Positions 18,741 through 33,900 of a stretch of DNA of 64,000 nucleotides are shown here, piece by piece. The DNA comes from Tetranychus cinnabarinus (Eukaryota; Arthropoda; Arachnida; Trombidiformes; Tetranychidae). A model generated the notes under the pieces. The model ran no database searches and was not told the origin of the DNA. It was given only the letters and a program-made list of their open reading frames with translations. The DNA lies in assembly GCA_022266195.1 (NCBI GenBank), contig WHVY01000008.1, positions 1,364,001 to 1,428,000 of the forward strand, written 5' to 3'. The position numbers and the translations under genes are program-made. The stretch's first letter is position 1, and every line of letters starts with the position of its first letter.

Positions 18741-19601
18741 TTAAAGACGTGTTCTCTCAGATTCATCACCATCATCATCATCAATGTATAAATGGTGATC
18801 AAAATTGTGGATGTAGCCTGATGAGATGAAAGTAACACCATCAGGTGAAAAGTTTATCCCGTTTAGGCCAGTCGGTGATATTGATTTGTCCAAATGAGAC
18901 ATTTCTAAGCTATTATGATGAGAAAGTCCATCTTCTTTGTCATCCAAGTAATCAGCCTCATACTCTTCTGATCCTGCCGAGTTAGCAGAAGATGTTGATC
19001 GTCGGACTGATCGTCTAAATATCCGAAGACCTTCTTTAATTTCATTTAATAACTGACGATCAGATTCTTCAGAAGGTTCAGGAAGGTTAAGTAAAAGAAG
19101 CTCGGGGTTAACTTTGAGCTCATCAGGAACTGATGGATCCACGAAGAAACCAAGGGAAGAACTTGACACTGAATTAGGATCATTATCAATTGATTCGTGC
19201 TCAGAGTTTCCATCTGAAGTTAAACTAGCAGCAGTCTTTCGATGCTTCCTTTTTGGGAATAAACTTTTACGCAATTTTGAAAGTAAACTTCTATGATGTT
19301 CCGCTTTTTGTCGAGCCTTTTGAATGATCTCAGATTGAAATAGATTGGCTTCTTGGTAAACCCATGGAGCAATAACTGATCTTCGAGACCAAGAACCATA
19401 GGAACGACGAACAATTTCCTCTTGGATTTGTTGGTGAACTGACAGTTTTCTTTGTTGTTGCTGTTGTTGTTGAATTTGTTTCTCTTCTTCGAGCTTTAAA
19501 CTTAAAGGTATTGAACAACCATCAGGGATACCAGCTCCAAAACGTCGTACAATTCGGTAACCAGCCGAAGATAGGGAATCATCATAATCAATTGAAGACA
19601 T
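18741..19601 (-). CDS. Uncharacterised 286-residue protein, single exon
   Basis: Open from ATG 19601-19599 to TAA 18741-18743 with protein-like composition. The N-terminal block (about 8-30, DSLSSAGYRIVRRFGAGIPDG) is followed by a Glu/Gln-rich stretch with a seven-Gln run (about 37-52). A basic helical segment comes next (about 58-122), containing RRSYGSWSRRS, APWVYQEANLFQ and KLRKSLFPKRKHRK. The rest is Ser/Asp/Glu-rich, with an RRSVRRSTSS patch and an acidic DDDDGDESE tail (encoded by a TCA-type repeat). No signal peptide or transmembrane segment. I do not recognise the family. The KRKHRK cluster could be a nuclear signal. Coding is supported by length, lack of breaks and composition. Confidence 0.7.
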   Translation of the reverse strand: MSSIDYDDSLSSAGYRIVRRFGAGIPDGCSIPLSLKLEEEKQIQQQQQQQRKLSVHQQIQEEIVRRSYGSWSRRSVIAPWVYQEANLFQSEIIQKARQKAEHHRSLLSKLRKSLFPKRKHRKTAASLTSDGNSEHESIDNDPNSVSSSSLGFFVDPSVPDELKVNPELLLLNLPEPSEESDRQLLNEIKEGLRIFRRSVRRSTSSANSAGSEEYEADYLDDKEDGLSHHNSLEMSHLDKSISPTGLNGINFSPDGVTFISSGYIHNFDHHLYIDDDDGDESERTRL

Positions 19602-22600
19602 ATTCAAACAAATTATGCTGTGAATTAGCAGGGAAGACTTTTTCGATTGTTGATCTTAATAAGAAGAAATACGAAGAGTGATGAGTAAAAGTAGTGAAAC
19701 AATAAGTAAAATGTTTTTAACAAGGTTTAACAATTTAACAAAGGTCAACAATGAAAGATGTTCAAGCAAGTCAAGGAAAGAGTAAAGAGAGTTAACTTCT
19801 CAGTTAATTATTAACTACTTTTAAGCTTGATGGTTAGGTTACGACTGAAGTTAAATTCATCAACTCGATTGAGCTTTAAATGGTTTTGCTCGCAACACTA
19901 AAATGACTGTTCAACATTAAAGTGGGATACAGTTTTCTCTTTCTTTACACTTTTTATCTGCTTTTCTCTTTCTCACTCTCTGTCGCTTTCTCTCTCACTC
20001 TATCTCTCTCATTTTTTTCTCTCATCATCTTACCTTGCTCTTTGAATGGTTTGGATGATGGAGTGCATCTCGTGGTGAGGATCGACAATCAGGGGAATCA
20101 AATCAGGAGGAGCTCAAAGCGATTCAAAATCAAAACCAGATTTGTCAACAACGATTATCAACCCCACAATAGTAAGAAACAATCAATACTCCATTTTTTA
20201 GTTTTAATCAGCTATGTTGTTTAATCTTAACATTATCTAAGATAATTGTGAGCCCAGATTGATTACCATAGATATAAATTGGCATCTGTAATATGAAAAA
20301 AAAACAAAACATACGCTGTCACAGTCAAGTTGAGATATTTTCCCCATCAAATGAGTGTCGAACATATAAACTTTACCTTTTATCCTTGTCTTATTATCAT
20401 TTTATTGGTTAACAACATTCCATGAATACATCGAGTGAATAAATAAACCTTAAATATGACGATATTCATAGTAGTTTATTAAAAAATTATACTCTTCACA
20501 TGTAAATAAAGAAGACGTCAATCGGAAGTCACAGTATGGTGAATACCATAGCCGTAAGGGGTGTTTAATTAATTTATCTTTGTAAATATTTTATTGACAG
20601 TTCTGTTCAAACTTGTAATCAAAGTACAGTAGGCAACTTGCTATTGAAAAATTTGAAATTCTCTGGTTTTTTTATTGAACATTAAAGGCCAACAATTTAA
20701 TTAGAATTGATTTATATCTTCTTGCAACAACCCATTTCCAATATTAATTGATTTTAATAATGTAAACATACAAGTAAGCCAAATTGATTGATCATGTCTG
20801 GCTGTATAGCTTAAGATGGTTGGTAGCTCGTTTGTCGGATCATAATGCCAAACTGATTGCCTTTGATCTAATTAGCTGATTCCAGATTAATTATGATTTC
20901 CAGTTGAATATCTAACGATAAAATGAGTACCAGAAATTGAGCTGAAAAAAATGGAATGATTGATGAAAAGAGTGACATTCAACATACGGAGTAAAGGAGG
21001 AAGCAAGGAGCACACTAAAGGATTGTTAATTATATTATCATTTATGATATTTACATCTAAATGGGAGACAATTTAAATTTTCAAATCATTTATTGTCTAG
21101 ATTTACAACTCGACTGCATCAGAGGAAAATATCTTGTTTGTCAGAATTGAAAATTACAAGCTGGTGGACTTCATCTGCAATCAGACTGACCATTAAGCTA
21201 TACGTTGAAGGGCTTTTATTATACCATGCAGCCTTATTTATGGTTTACCAATCTGGTTTGGTTAATTTTGTACCTTCAGGAAACCTAAATTATTGGAATC
21301 AACCATTTATTATTAATCAATATTCATCCAATTTGGGAGAGAAAGTTAAGGTTTAGTTTGAATGAAACTACCAAGGCCAAGGTTGACAGCTCTGTATTGG
21401 TAGCAATTAAGATTCATTTGTTTATAAATCTTCCGTTTTGTTCCTATTTTCCTGATTTAATTGTTCAAGATTTTTAGTTACTATTCAATTAATTGAATAG
21501 TCACTTGAATGCCATTTATATTTGGATCAATGGAAATTATATTTGGAAGTGAAAAAACAAGCCACCGACAAATCCAATGCAACAGGAATGGCGATGAGCT
21601 CAAGATCAGCTGGTTGTTATTATTTTGGTTAAAATGGATTTGCTGATTGTTATTAGACTAATTGGTGATTCCATTGATGGTGAAAATCATATATTGTTCA
21701 TTAAAGATGATCATTCTTATCCAAAGTTTTGACATCATCTGATTGAAAAGGTAAATTTCCAGTGATTTCAAGATACACATATTGATGTAATAAGAGTCTT
21801 TGAATTGTAGACGGATATTGATGTAGATGATTAAGATAAACGAGGAAATTTTTCTTGAGATGATTAAAATTCAACATTTAACCTATTGAAATTATTTCCG
21901 GCAATTGAATATACTTCCTAATGAATAATTAAGGATTTGAGGCAGATTAAGCCTGTTTGCCTGGCTTGTTGCTACCTAATCTTTGGATTTAGTGTTTAAA
22001 GTTAACAACAGTGATTATAAAACAACAATTGTTTTATTCAACTTTTTTCCCAGTTAATTGTTTATCAATCTAATAATCCATCAAACAAATCTGGAATCTC
22101 TATTCCTCCCAAATTGTTTGCCTTTTCCCATGTCGAATAATGTTAAAGCTTTGCTTATCAACTATATTCTCACTGATTAATGTTTACTTTGACCATCACA
22201 GTTTAATGATTGGGTAGATATTGGGTAAGATGATTATCTTTATTAGCATTTGTCTGCTAATACTAAATCAATAAGAGATAATTAGTAAAATATGATATTT
22301 TGAAATCACTTGAAAACCAGAATTTATCAATTTCTGGTGACTTCAATCTTTCCCTGGAAATTTAGAGCTTCTGTCTTTACCAACTGAATGAAATTGCAGT
22401 AAACTCAACCATTAATCGACAGTCATTGGCTAATCATATTTAAACCTTTTACTGGTCAATCAAATACCCAAATAATTTGGGTAAAAATTGGTTTAACCAG
22501 CAAAATGAATATTTATCTCCAACACCATCTATCGGTCAATTATATAAGATTACATTTTTTCCCTCGCATTTTGTTTGCACATTGAATTGTAAATATCGTG

Positions 22601-25600
22601 TTTAAATTGTTGTTTATTTCTGATTTTTAATATATTAAGCAATAAACTCTATCGCTTTATATTGTGGTACGCCTAATAATCTGATGAATATCATTTGAAC
22701 TTGCAGATATATTATGAAATGCCAAAATTGTCGCTTTCATTTTCGCCTTACTGTTTGTTTATTTCCCCTTCATCTTTACTTCAATATGTCATTAACAAAG
22801 AGGTAAGTTTGACTTTTAATTATTGTCCATTATTTAATCGTGCGATGGCCATTTAGGCCTTTCTTTGAACAATGTAACCTCTTAATTACTCGTAATAGTA
22901 ACACTAAATTATTAATAGTTAAACGACAAACTAAATTACATGTGAATTGAATTGAATGAAAAATGATGTCCTTCAATACATCAAGGCTTTTTGCCAATGG
23001 CGCTATTCCCTATGTTGAGTATTACAAGAAAGCATAAAGTGTTAAAAGCAAATCTTGCTGTTACAGTTTAACGAAACCTAGTCTGTGTCAATCAATCACT
23101 TAATTTTGTTTCAACTAATCGTTTGAAAGAAAGCCATTTCAACTAAATTTAGCAATAGTGAAAGTTGATTGTACAGCATGACTTGTAAATTTCAACGACC
23201 AAGCCAATAGTAGGCAATTTTGTCATAAAAAAGCTACCATTTAAAATATTATACACATTTTATTAAATTATCGTGATATAATTTTTGAAAAGTGTTTATA
23301 TAAATATTAATAACACTTTCAGATTGACCAGATATCTCATGTATTTCAATGTAAACTTGCAATTAATTTATATATCCAATTATGGACTTATGATACCTTT
23401 GCTATTGCCATTATTACATGTTGAGTGAATAAAGAAACAGTGAAAGCTGATTAGTATATCAACCTGTAACCTTGGAAGTAAAATTAATAGTAAACCAAAG
23501 TGATTTACAACCAATTTAATGACCAATTAATGGGAGTTGACTCTTTATTCAATCATCAGAATCATGATCAAACTTACCTTGTTTTATATATTCCACCAGA
23601 ACAATGTAAGAAATGCGATTAAATACAAATATAATAATTATCATCATCCTAGGTAATTATTATACCCAGTATTGGGATCATTATGCATGTTAGGTCTTAC
23701 AATTTCAAGGTTCACCTCAGTAGTATTTAATTATATTAGGCTCTATTTATATTCCTATTCATTTACAATTTTTACCTTGCAATCACAATTGATTCACAAT
23801 CTAATTGTGCATCTAAATATAGTTGCAAATTAAAGCTTAAATTAAGCACAATTTAAATGTAAACCGTTAACTAATTTTAGCAAACAAATGGTCTATTTAA
23901 AAGAAAGCAAACCACAAAATTGTGATACTAATCATAGTTTTTCACTTGTAACTCACATCCATGTTATTATTAACCTGGCAAAAGTATACACTTTTCAAGT
24001 TAATCATAACCTTTTCAGCTAAAACCCCATTTAAAAGTATCATTGCTAATTTATTATAACAATTTAATCTCCATCTTGATCCATTTTTCCAAGTGTTGTG
24101 TTGTCTTCATACAAATCAAGTCCCACTGTTTCCCAAAATAAATAACACTTGACTATGAGTTAATTTAACACAAATTTGATTTCATTTTTTACAAGTCTGG
24201 CTTTTCATTCATTCACTTTTCGATACTAATTTTGTTTCTCTTTTTCCTCTCTTTCAGACTGCGATTTCTTGGCTTCAATCATTATTCCTGGTTAGCATTG
24301 CATTTAATCACATTAACTAGGATTGAGGATGATTTACACTAAAAGATTTTGGCGCTAATTTTAGACAGGCCTAAGATTTCAATTGTTGCCCAATCTGTCA
24401 CTTCGTTGGTTGAAAATTTGGAAATTTGAAAGCCTTCCAACCACGGGAAACCACTAAATAAAATCAAGTCAAATGTTACAATTAAGGAGGCCTGGATCAT
24501 CTGATCTACATCAACATCATTATTATAATCGGTAGAAGTACTCAAAAGTTTCCTGGCCTTATCTAATGGTACCACTTGAACCTGTGATTTACCTATGGAA
24601 AGTTAAATAATCAAGTCAACTATATCTAAACATTCAAAAAAACCATTCAACATGCAACAATCAAATTACTGATACATTTTGCAATTCCTAGTTGAAAAGG
24701 TTCATTTTAGTAGCTTCAATCGTCAGTCAATCTCAATTTAACGTGTTACACCGTTTAACCATAAATGAATATGTTTAATCAATCAGTCTCCTAATTAGAG
24801 TAATGAACATTAATCTTTCATCCATGTCCTACTTTAATTAGTACTTGTTACTAAACATTATCGATAAAAAGTTGTTTTTCAGGTTATCATTAGATTTTCT
24901 TACTGTATTTCTGGATATAAGTTGAGATTTCATTTTTATTTCAATTCAAATGATTTTGAATTGAAACAAGCAATTTAGGTTAATCAGCGAAGGATTGAGT
25001 CTGAATGAAGTTAACAGTTTAAAAAATACTTGAAACCAGTTCACTAGATTATTGTAATAGTGAAATTGTTTTCTCTTTCATTATCATTAATCTATTGATT
25101 GATACTTTCATTGAGTAAATTAATTGTTGTTTTGTTTCAGCAAAACGCTAAGCAAAACAATTACAATGATTCAATCAGTGAAGATCTCAGGAAATACCTC
25201 AAGAAAATTGATAGCCTTGAAATCAGTGTTTGTCAACCTTGATTTCAGTTATCAATTTCATTAGATGATTCACTAGACTGGTGATTAAAGACAGGCTCTT
25301 CCGATGTTATGATCCGATAGTTAAATTAGTCGTTAGTTAACTTAAATTCAACTTAACAGGGCTTTTACAAACAACCAAGAAAGATTGCTGTTAACATCTT
25401 GTTTCGATTTAACAACTTAACCGTTAACAATTTAAGCACAATTATCCGAGTTAGATTAGTATCACCAATTGATTCGGGTCAAGGTTAATCATTAGACTGA
25501 TCAGACTGGAATCAATTTATTGACGATGAGAAGTAAAATCAATGTTTTGTTTTAAATCAAGTCACATTTTACAAATTGTTGAATCTTTACACAACTAACC

Positions 25601-28600
25601 TTGATTTGTTGTGGTTATATTTATTATGACCAAATATTGATCAATAATTGGCGATGATTAACTCGTCATTTGATCTTGTTTTGATTACCTTGAGTTGAAT
25701 CAACAAACAACGATCAAAATAAAAAAAGGGTAAACAATACTTATATAACTAAAGGGCCTTAGATCAGGTGATTAGAATCAATTGTGTCCCAAAACATGCA
25801 ATTTCAATGTTTTGGGCTGAATAGTGATCATTATCATTTAATTTCATCTTTCAATTTGTTGTAAATGATAATCAAGTTGACAATCAAATTTGATACAATC
25901 ATTTGTATCCAGAAAGATCGTCATCCAAAGCCTACAAAGCGCATCACTAAACCAACATAATTACTATTATTACCAATATTGTTTTTGTTATCATTTTATT
26001 GTTCCTTGACAGTTTCAATTGTCTTTTCAACCTTAAATTGCAATAACAAAAATTCTAGTAATGTAATTTGATTAAATCAACCACAAATTGTTGAATATGG
26101 TAAAGAAATACCAGAATTGTGTTTAAATTGAATTGAGTTTTTTTCTTTCTCTCTGATCATTGAACATTTTGCAATCTAAACTGATCACTAGTGAAGATGA
26201 TGATTAAACCATATATTTATTTCATTACCACATTTAATATTGGGAAAATTTGGTTTGATTAAAGATTACAATTGATAATGGTTAGTGAAAGATGCGAAAC
26301 TTAACCTTCAAAGAAGGTTAAATATGCTTGCTCAATGTTTTGCTTAGTTCAATAATTGTTTAAAACTGATCGTTTGATTGTTTCCTCTTTCCAATGATAG
26401 TTGTTATCAGAAACAATCTGGTAAAAAATCCTGAGAAAATTCAATTACCTAATATAAATAACCAGTTTAATCATAAGCATCTTGTGTGTCTTTCATTATC
26501 AGATTCATAATATTCGGTTTTCTGGTTGGGTAAATCATTGAGAACCCAATTTTGGTGTCCTTTTCAATTTCCAATATTTTCAGTTTTGTAATCACATGGT
26601 TTCTGGATCAAATTGACAGAAATACAATTTGTATTACAAATAGCTGATTGAACCTGTTAAATCAGCTTATTTGGTGTCAACAATTAAAAGAATAAATAAT
26701 GAAAGTTATAAATATCTACAATCAAAGTAACTTTTAACATTATTTGTATCCATTGTAGTGTCTTGATAAATAGGATAATTCATCAATAAGTGTTACGATA
26801 ATGTTTTGATTACAAGTTCACTTATTTTCGGTCCATTTGAACTTTCTTCGTTTCTCGTGAATTGCTTGCATGTTGCATGTTATTACCAATCGTTGACTTT
26901 AACTTGTAAATCTTGTCCGGTCGTTATAACCAACTGTTAAAAAATTTTAATCTTGATTCAACATAAGTTTCGTTTGCTTCCAAATTTGATAACATTTATT
27001 GATTCAGCAATTGTAGGGATCAACAGAGAAACTTGATTGATCCGATTTTAACAGGCATGAAGGATTTGATTTGGTTGATCAGTTGATTCTGCATTAGATA
27101 GTAATAAAACAGTCAAGTTGTGGCCATGGTAACGGGAAATTACTCAATGAATTCACTAAGAAAATATCAATTGTTTCAAGTTTTTCACTTATAGATTAAT
27201 AATCATATGATAGAGAAACCTTTGTCAGAATCCTTTAACCATGGATTCCAAGATAGTAATCAATTATCAATTTCATTGTAGAATCCTAAAAAGCCAAATC
27301 AATGACTGACCATATTGTTATGTGCTGAAAAGATTGCCAATCAATTAAAGAATTTCGAGTTTTCCTTGATGATATTGAGCTTGTGATTGGATATGAGACT
27401 CCATAAACCAATTGTTGGGTTGGAATGCGAGATTAATGACGATTGAGCGGGAAATCAACGAAATTGTAGAGTCATTGATGCCATACTCTTATCAGCCATG
27501 TTACAGACATTGAGAGTCATATCAGTCGTTCAATGTTTCTCGATTGACTGGAAAAGGATAGATCCGCGTCAAAAAGAGCAATAAATTAACGGCAATCAAT
27601 GATAGTAATCACGAACAGCAAAAAGTTACTTCCATCATCATTTGATTGTATCTCCTCATCATTTTTCCTTTTCCTCATCATTGACAATGTGCACAGTTAA
27701 TGGTGATAATTTAGGGGTAGAAAAGTCGGGGTGGACATGTTGAAGAGAGTATTGATATTGTTGATTGAAGATTTTGCCTATTATATTTTCCACCGTGTTG
27801 TTGAATTATTAGATTATCATTATTATTATTGTTAGAAGCGACTCTTCACAATTTTAACAGGAAAACTCAATACTGTCACTTTTGGTATACTTTGGACTCA
27901 AATACATGGAACATGCTAGATAATTGTCAATAGTGGTGAAGATGAAGATGATGGTGTTGATTGTGGCGGGGTATAAAGTTACCAATTATACCAGCTTTTC
28001 CCCTAATATACACCAATTAACGTTTCCATTCAAGGAAAGATATCACAATCATCAACTCTTTAGGTCCAGATTGCTGACAATGCCTGGGAAAGAGCACCAA
28101 GAGTAACGAAGAGACAAGGTGACAAGCAATTATCACGCTGATTATTTATAACAAGTTGACGTACTTTAAAGTCATCGATCTTCCCACTTTATCGTATCAA
28201 ACCAACGGAATGAATATACCTTTTTATATATAAACTGGAGATATTGATAGACTTGAGATGAAAAAGATATCATTGCTTTAAAATATGGCCAACAACAGCA
28301 TTTTACCAAAAAAAACTGTGCGAGTCTTTTTTAATTGGTTAGTCATAAGACATAATTGGTTTGTCTGATTGGTTTCACTGAGCCATTGATAACAGGTCGA
28401 CCCATGACTAACTGTTAATGGCTGAGATTAGTCAATGTAAGTGACTCCATAACAAGGAAATGTGATTTATAACTCAATCCATAGTCAATAAAAAGTAAAC
28501 CCAATTCCTCAATCAATCCAGCAAAAAACACTTTATGATTGTAAACAAGAACCAAGGTCTGAATGTAATCCAAAGAGACATAGATGAAAGTTTGATAGAC

Positions 28601-30988
28601 ATCATCTGCAAATCAAATGCAAGACAATTAACCAAATGGCGGGTCACTTCACCAGAAGAGTTCAAGACATCTATAAACAATTAAAAGACACAATTTACTC
28701 AAAGATTTAGTTGATTGTTTTTGATTAAACATATAAACATTTATTACCTCAAAGCCTCCAATTTTTATCGTCCAGCAAACTTCTAGCGCCATCTATGGAA
28801 AAACAAAGAGACTTAAAATCTTACAATTAAATTAAATTAACTTTTGTTTTCAAATAAAATCAATTCAATTTAAGCCAATTGTATGAGAAACTAACACAAA
28901 ATCATTATTACTTTTAACCTCTAACATTTAATTGAAAGCATAACAATGATAAAACACAATAAATAGCAATAATTTAATTCAGACGATTCTGTTTGTTTGA
29001 TCAAAATAATCAATCAATAACACCAAGCAGTTGTTTAATATCTTTTAATTGATGGTTGAATTGTTAATCAAGTCATTGATCGATTTGAATCAATATTAAT
29101 GAGCAAACTGAAAACTCTAGTTGATGAGTTAAAAATTTTGTTGACTAGAAATTGAAATAAAGCAACAGATTAACATCGTAAATCAAAATTAATTGTAAAA
29201 TATTGAACTGATTATTAGCAATACTATCAATGGGTCAGTAATGCTTATTAATTTTTCATATTAATCTATTTCTGATCAACAATCGATGTACAATTTTGAT
29301 ACAATCAAGTAATTTGACTATGAACATGATCAAGAGTATTATTGTTGAATAATTAATCCATACAATCAGTGGTAAATTTGTATCAAAAATGAGGCAACAA
29401 ATGGTTTAAGATGAAACAAAACAATCTTCAGGAAAGCATTTCGTTGTTCCCAATCAATTATTCAGATAATAATAAGATTTAGTTATTTTCATGATATAAT
29501 CTGATTCAGATCAATATGTTCATTGCTAACAACGTCAAGAAACGAATGAGTTACGAAAGATATTAATTTACATTAATATTAGCAAATTGGGTTTAAATAG
29601 TAATATTTGGATGCTTTTTGTTACTTTCAATTTGGGTTATAATGATCTTTTCAAATCAATGAAATAATAATGGATTTCAAGTTTTGAATATGGTACAATT
29701 TTGATTGATTAACGATACAATTTACAGATAATCTTTTGACATTTGTCAGCGTAAAAATAGATATTTTGAGGTGAAATGTTGGAGTCTTTTCAATTGTGAA
29801 AATCATTTTTCCAAGAATTGAATATTAAATGATTACAGTTTATGGTCTTCTGCACACACGACTAACCATATTGTTAATCACCATGAATATTATGGATCAT
29901 TGAAATTAAATAACATTGGATATGGGAATGACTGATTATTATAAGATTTGTGTATTGATAAATGGGAAAATTGTTCAATTGAATCTTTAAATAATGGTTA
30001 ATTTGTATTTGATGAAAGAAAGGTTCACAAATACGTATAATAATCAATTATTTGGCGATAGATTGATTGAAAGATATAAGATATTGACGGACGTTGAAAT
30101 GAGACTGAAAGTTGAGTAAATAACTTTCAAAGTACAATATGTGTTGATGAATTAACCTGTTCACTTTCACTGAACGTAAATTAATGAAACAGGTGACACA
30201 ATACAAATTGTCAATTTGATTGTAGTCAAAGGTTGTTTACTGACAATGATAGAGAGGGTGGAAGATGGAAAAGGTGGCATTGGTAGGAGGAGGAAGAGAG
30301 TTGAACATGGTTCTGGGTAAGGGTAAGGTACTGGTGGAGGTGGTTAAAGGGGAGGAATAAGATGTACTTACTTTTTTGTATGTTACTGCGTGAGAAGCTG
30401 AATAAACTGACAAACAAACTTGATTATCATCATCATTTAATTATGTGACATTAACTTCTAACAGAATAAATATAAATGTAATAATAATAATGATGATGAT
30501 AATAATATTAGGAATGACGAAAAGAGCAAAAGAAACTGGTAAAAGAAAGAAAAGAAGCAGAAGATGGTTGCCATCGAAACTGGTTACACAGAGGTTTTGT
30601 TTTCAAAACCGTCAAGTCTTAGTAACACATTTTGATTAGTTTTGTTAATTTTAGCTTATCTTTAAACCCTTTTTACTTTTTATCTTAATTCTTGATCATT
30701 GAATAATTAATCAATTGAAACTTGAATGATTGTTATTTACTCTGGAATCATTGTTATGTAACTAATTGTTGTGCAATTATCAAATAATAGTATTAAATTG
30801 TGATAAAGTTTATCGTCTCAAATCATCTAAACCTTGGCCTTGTGTAACTTACGTTTGGTATCAACCCTTGTCATCTGGATTTAGCTGCTTGTCTTTGTCT
30901 TACGGTGTTCACTTGATTGTTTTGTTTTATTTCACTTATGGTACATTCAATTATGATTATCAAAGGAATTGTTTCAGATTAATAGTGT
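19602..30988. other. 11-kb gene-poor region
   Basis: No gene could be supported. Weak candidates are a GC-richer open stretch at about 20032-20172 (LNGLDDGVHLVVRIDN and following basic residues) ending at a possible donor, a short possible exon at about 25141-25242 behind a TTTGTTTCAG acceptor (QNAKQNNYNDSISEDLRKYL), and a minus-strand frame at 24339-24575. The rest is AT-rich with many TTGATT/AATCAA words. It may hold regulatory sequence or unrecognised 5' exons of the gene starting at 30989. Confidence 0.4.
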
Positions 30989-33900
30989 ATGTTGTGCATG
31001 ATGGATGGACAACGACTAATGGATTCTTCAATATCCATTCCATCGGCTCAAAAACCAGCTATAATAAGTATGAATCCAATGGATACTTCAAGCTCTTTAA
31101 CAGATCAACTGTTCATGACTTCAGGTAATCCGATTTACTGTCATTTTCATCAATTTAACTTGATTGTTTGTTTGTTTAGTTTTTAATTTACTTTATTTTT
31201 CTAACAATTAAAAAAGGCATTCTCGTTGCTTGGACCATGCTTATTATATTCGGACTGTTCATAACCGTTATAAGTATTCTTTTGGTTTATAAGGCTCGTC
31301 AAAGGAAAAGTTCAAGTCTTAATCCATTGGAAGGAATTGGAACCAGTAAATCAGCCAATTATAATGGCCAAGAATCGGGTTACTCTGATGAATTGACTCC
31401 TCCAAACTCATCTTCAGTTAATATTGGAAATTTTGTGCCAATTACCAGAAGGATTAAGGTGTACGTAATTGTTAATACTTACATTGTCCATTCTTTAAAT
31501 TGTTATGTGCGTGTGTTTGTAAGTATCACCATTGAATCAGTACTCTATAAAGATAGTTAAAGTTGCTTTGAAACATTAGTCTCTAAAAAGCTAACTGAGT
31601 AAATGCAATTAAGTTCAATAATTAATCAATTATCGATGATATCTGTGATCAAGATGGTACACTAAAGCCATCTTGCTCATTCAATCATCAATGAGTTCAA
31701 ATTAACTCTGTTAGCTGAAACTAATTCAATTTCTGTGCAGCTTTTTTCCAACCTTTCCAGGTCAGAAAAGCTAATATTTACACTTGACGTTCAATGAACA
31801 TAGAATCATTTTAAAACCAATTCTATTCATCCAAAACAATTCCAAGTTTATTTAAAATAAGCAAATCATTTTTCATGGTTGTATTTTCCAATGAAAATGA
31901 CTAAAAACCTAATGATTGACTGATTCAGCCAATCTGAACTTGGAGGTTATCAGCAAAACTAAAGGCTACATTTGTATTGTAACCCAGGTTATTCAAAACT
32001 GGGAAACGCTATCAAACAATCGTTGCTCATATAAATTAATGTTTCCAATACTTTTATTACTCAGCTTCTGAAAAGCTATTTTCTTTAGAAGAATATTTTC
32101 ATTTTCAAATTTTCTTATGAACTTATTCCAATTGTGATTAATGGTTGTTGATCATTAGAGTCGTTTGTCTCTTATGTTGATCTTGAAATAATGATTCAGT
32201 TGAACCCGCATGAGGGTTTCAAGGTGACGAGGCTTCATTTGAATAACCCATAAGAACCAGATAAGCTGACAAAAACTGATCAATTATTTTACAATGAATT
32301 CAATTTGGCAAAGTCATAAAAAATCTATTCTATTGATATACTGTTATTGATACTATTACGCATTTCAATTTAAAACCATTACCGATATTAACAACAATTC
32401 AATGATTGGAAATATTTTTCAATTTCAATTCAACTCTTATTGTTCTTTTTAAGCTTGTTAATGGCAAATGAATGAAAATTTTATTACAAAAAAACAGTAT
32501 AATAGAAACATAATTTGATGATAATTTTGATAATAGTGATTGCTCTTCCTCTTGTCCCTCATAAAACTATCAACATACGGCTATTAATAATAATTCAATA
32601 GCTATTAATAAAATAAGTTGTTTGGTAACTGAGAGAATGGCTTTTTTGCCTTTGCTTTTATCAAAATGATATTTCAGAAAATTGTTTCATAAAAGGTTAT
32701 AGTTGATTTATATAGTTTGTTTTTCATTTATATCCTGATTTCATGATGAATCTCTTTCCTGAATGCTCAATCATTAATATTTTATGCTACTTGAATTGTT
32801 TGTCGATGGTCATAATTGATTGATCCAGTCGATCAAAAACTGAAAACAAACAACAACACAATAGCAGCAAAATGAAAACACTTGTAAAGTGAAAATTGAC
32901 TTTGCCAGCTATTTCAATAACTTAACTTAGCAAGCAAACAAGTTGAGGCATGAATGATCTGAACAGAATGTTGATTTGGAAACATTTTAATGCAAAGAAA
33001 TGATTATTATTGATTGGGATTGATTTGATATTATCCAAGTTTAAGTTCTAGAAATCTGTCAAACTATTACCATTTACTAGTTATCAATTATGATAGTTGA
33101 TGACCTAACATTAGATTTTGATATTCAAGCTTCACTATCGCAAATGAAGAACAGAAGATGTTATTACATTAATTTACGTTATATCATGAGATTTCAACCT
33201 TCCAGTATCGAGTAATATGAAGAGAGTCAAAGAACTGGGCAAAGAAATGTTTGATTGAATAATAGCGAAAACTAATTGATTTTTTATCCTTCCTATTAGA
33301 TCATCGTCTTATGCCTCATTGACAAGCGATTCCTCGTCAGAGGAAGAATTTCCCGAAGGAAGAAGAAAAAGTCAAATTTCAATGACCCATGAATTGACTG
33401 TTGGACCTAAAGGAACTGTCCGTGCATTCCCAGTACAACCATTGTCGCGTGAAACATCAGTTAAAGGACACCATCAACGTAATTCAATGAACCACAAACT
33501 ACCAGGAAATTCAGTGGCTACAGTCTCTACTGTAAATAACTCTGGAAATGAAAAGAAGCCTCAATTGACCATCTCAATGTCCCTTGATTCTGAGACCAAT
33601 TTGGTTAAAGTTACTCTGGTTAAATGTGAACATTTGAAACGATCCATTGAACCCAAAGAGTCTACTTTCCGTAGAGTTGTCCGTGCTCGTGGTTTATCAA
33701 GTGGATATCTGCCTTTAGGAGTTTTAGCCCGAGTCTATCGACTGTCTGATGTTAGAGATGTCTTCTTGCTCTCCCGGCAATCATCAACTCTTAGCTCAAC
33801 TGGACCAGGAAGGACAAGTCGATCAACATCAACTGAAAGTGAACCCGGAACCCTACCCAATCCAGGGAAAAGTCCAGCTCCACTGATGGAAACGCCTCTG

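Noticed and set aside
19922..20224. 100-codon open frame with hydrophobic start
   Set aside because: The N-terminal part is translated from a TCTC-rich tract and begins at GTG; only the later 45 codons look mildly protein-like.
24339..24575. 78-codon minus-strand frame
   Set aside because: No family motif, no convincing partner exon; could be chance.
25141..25242. Possible exon behind TTTGTTTCAG
   Set aside because: Short, ends at a stop, and no upstream exon to join.
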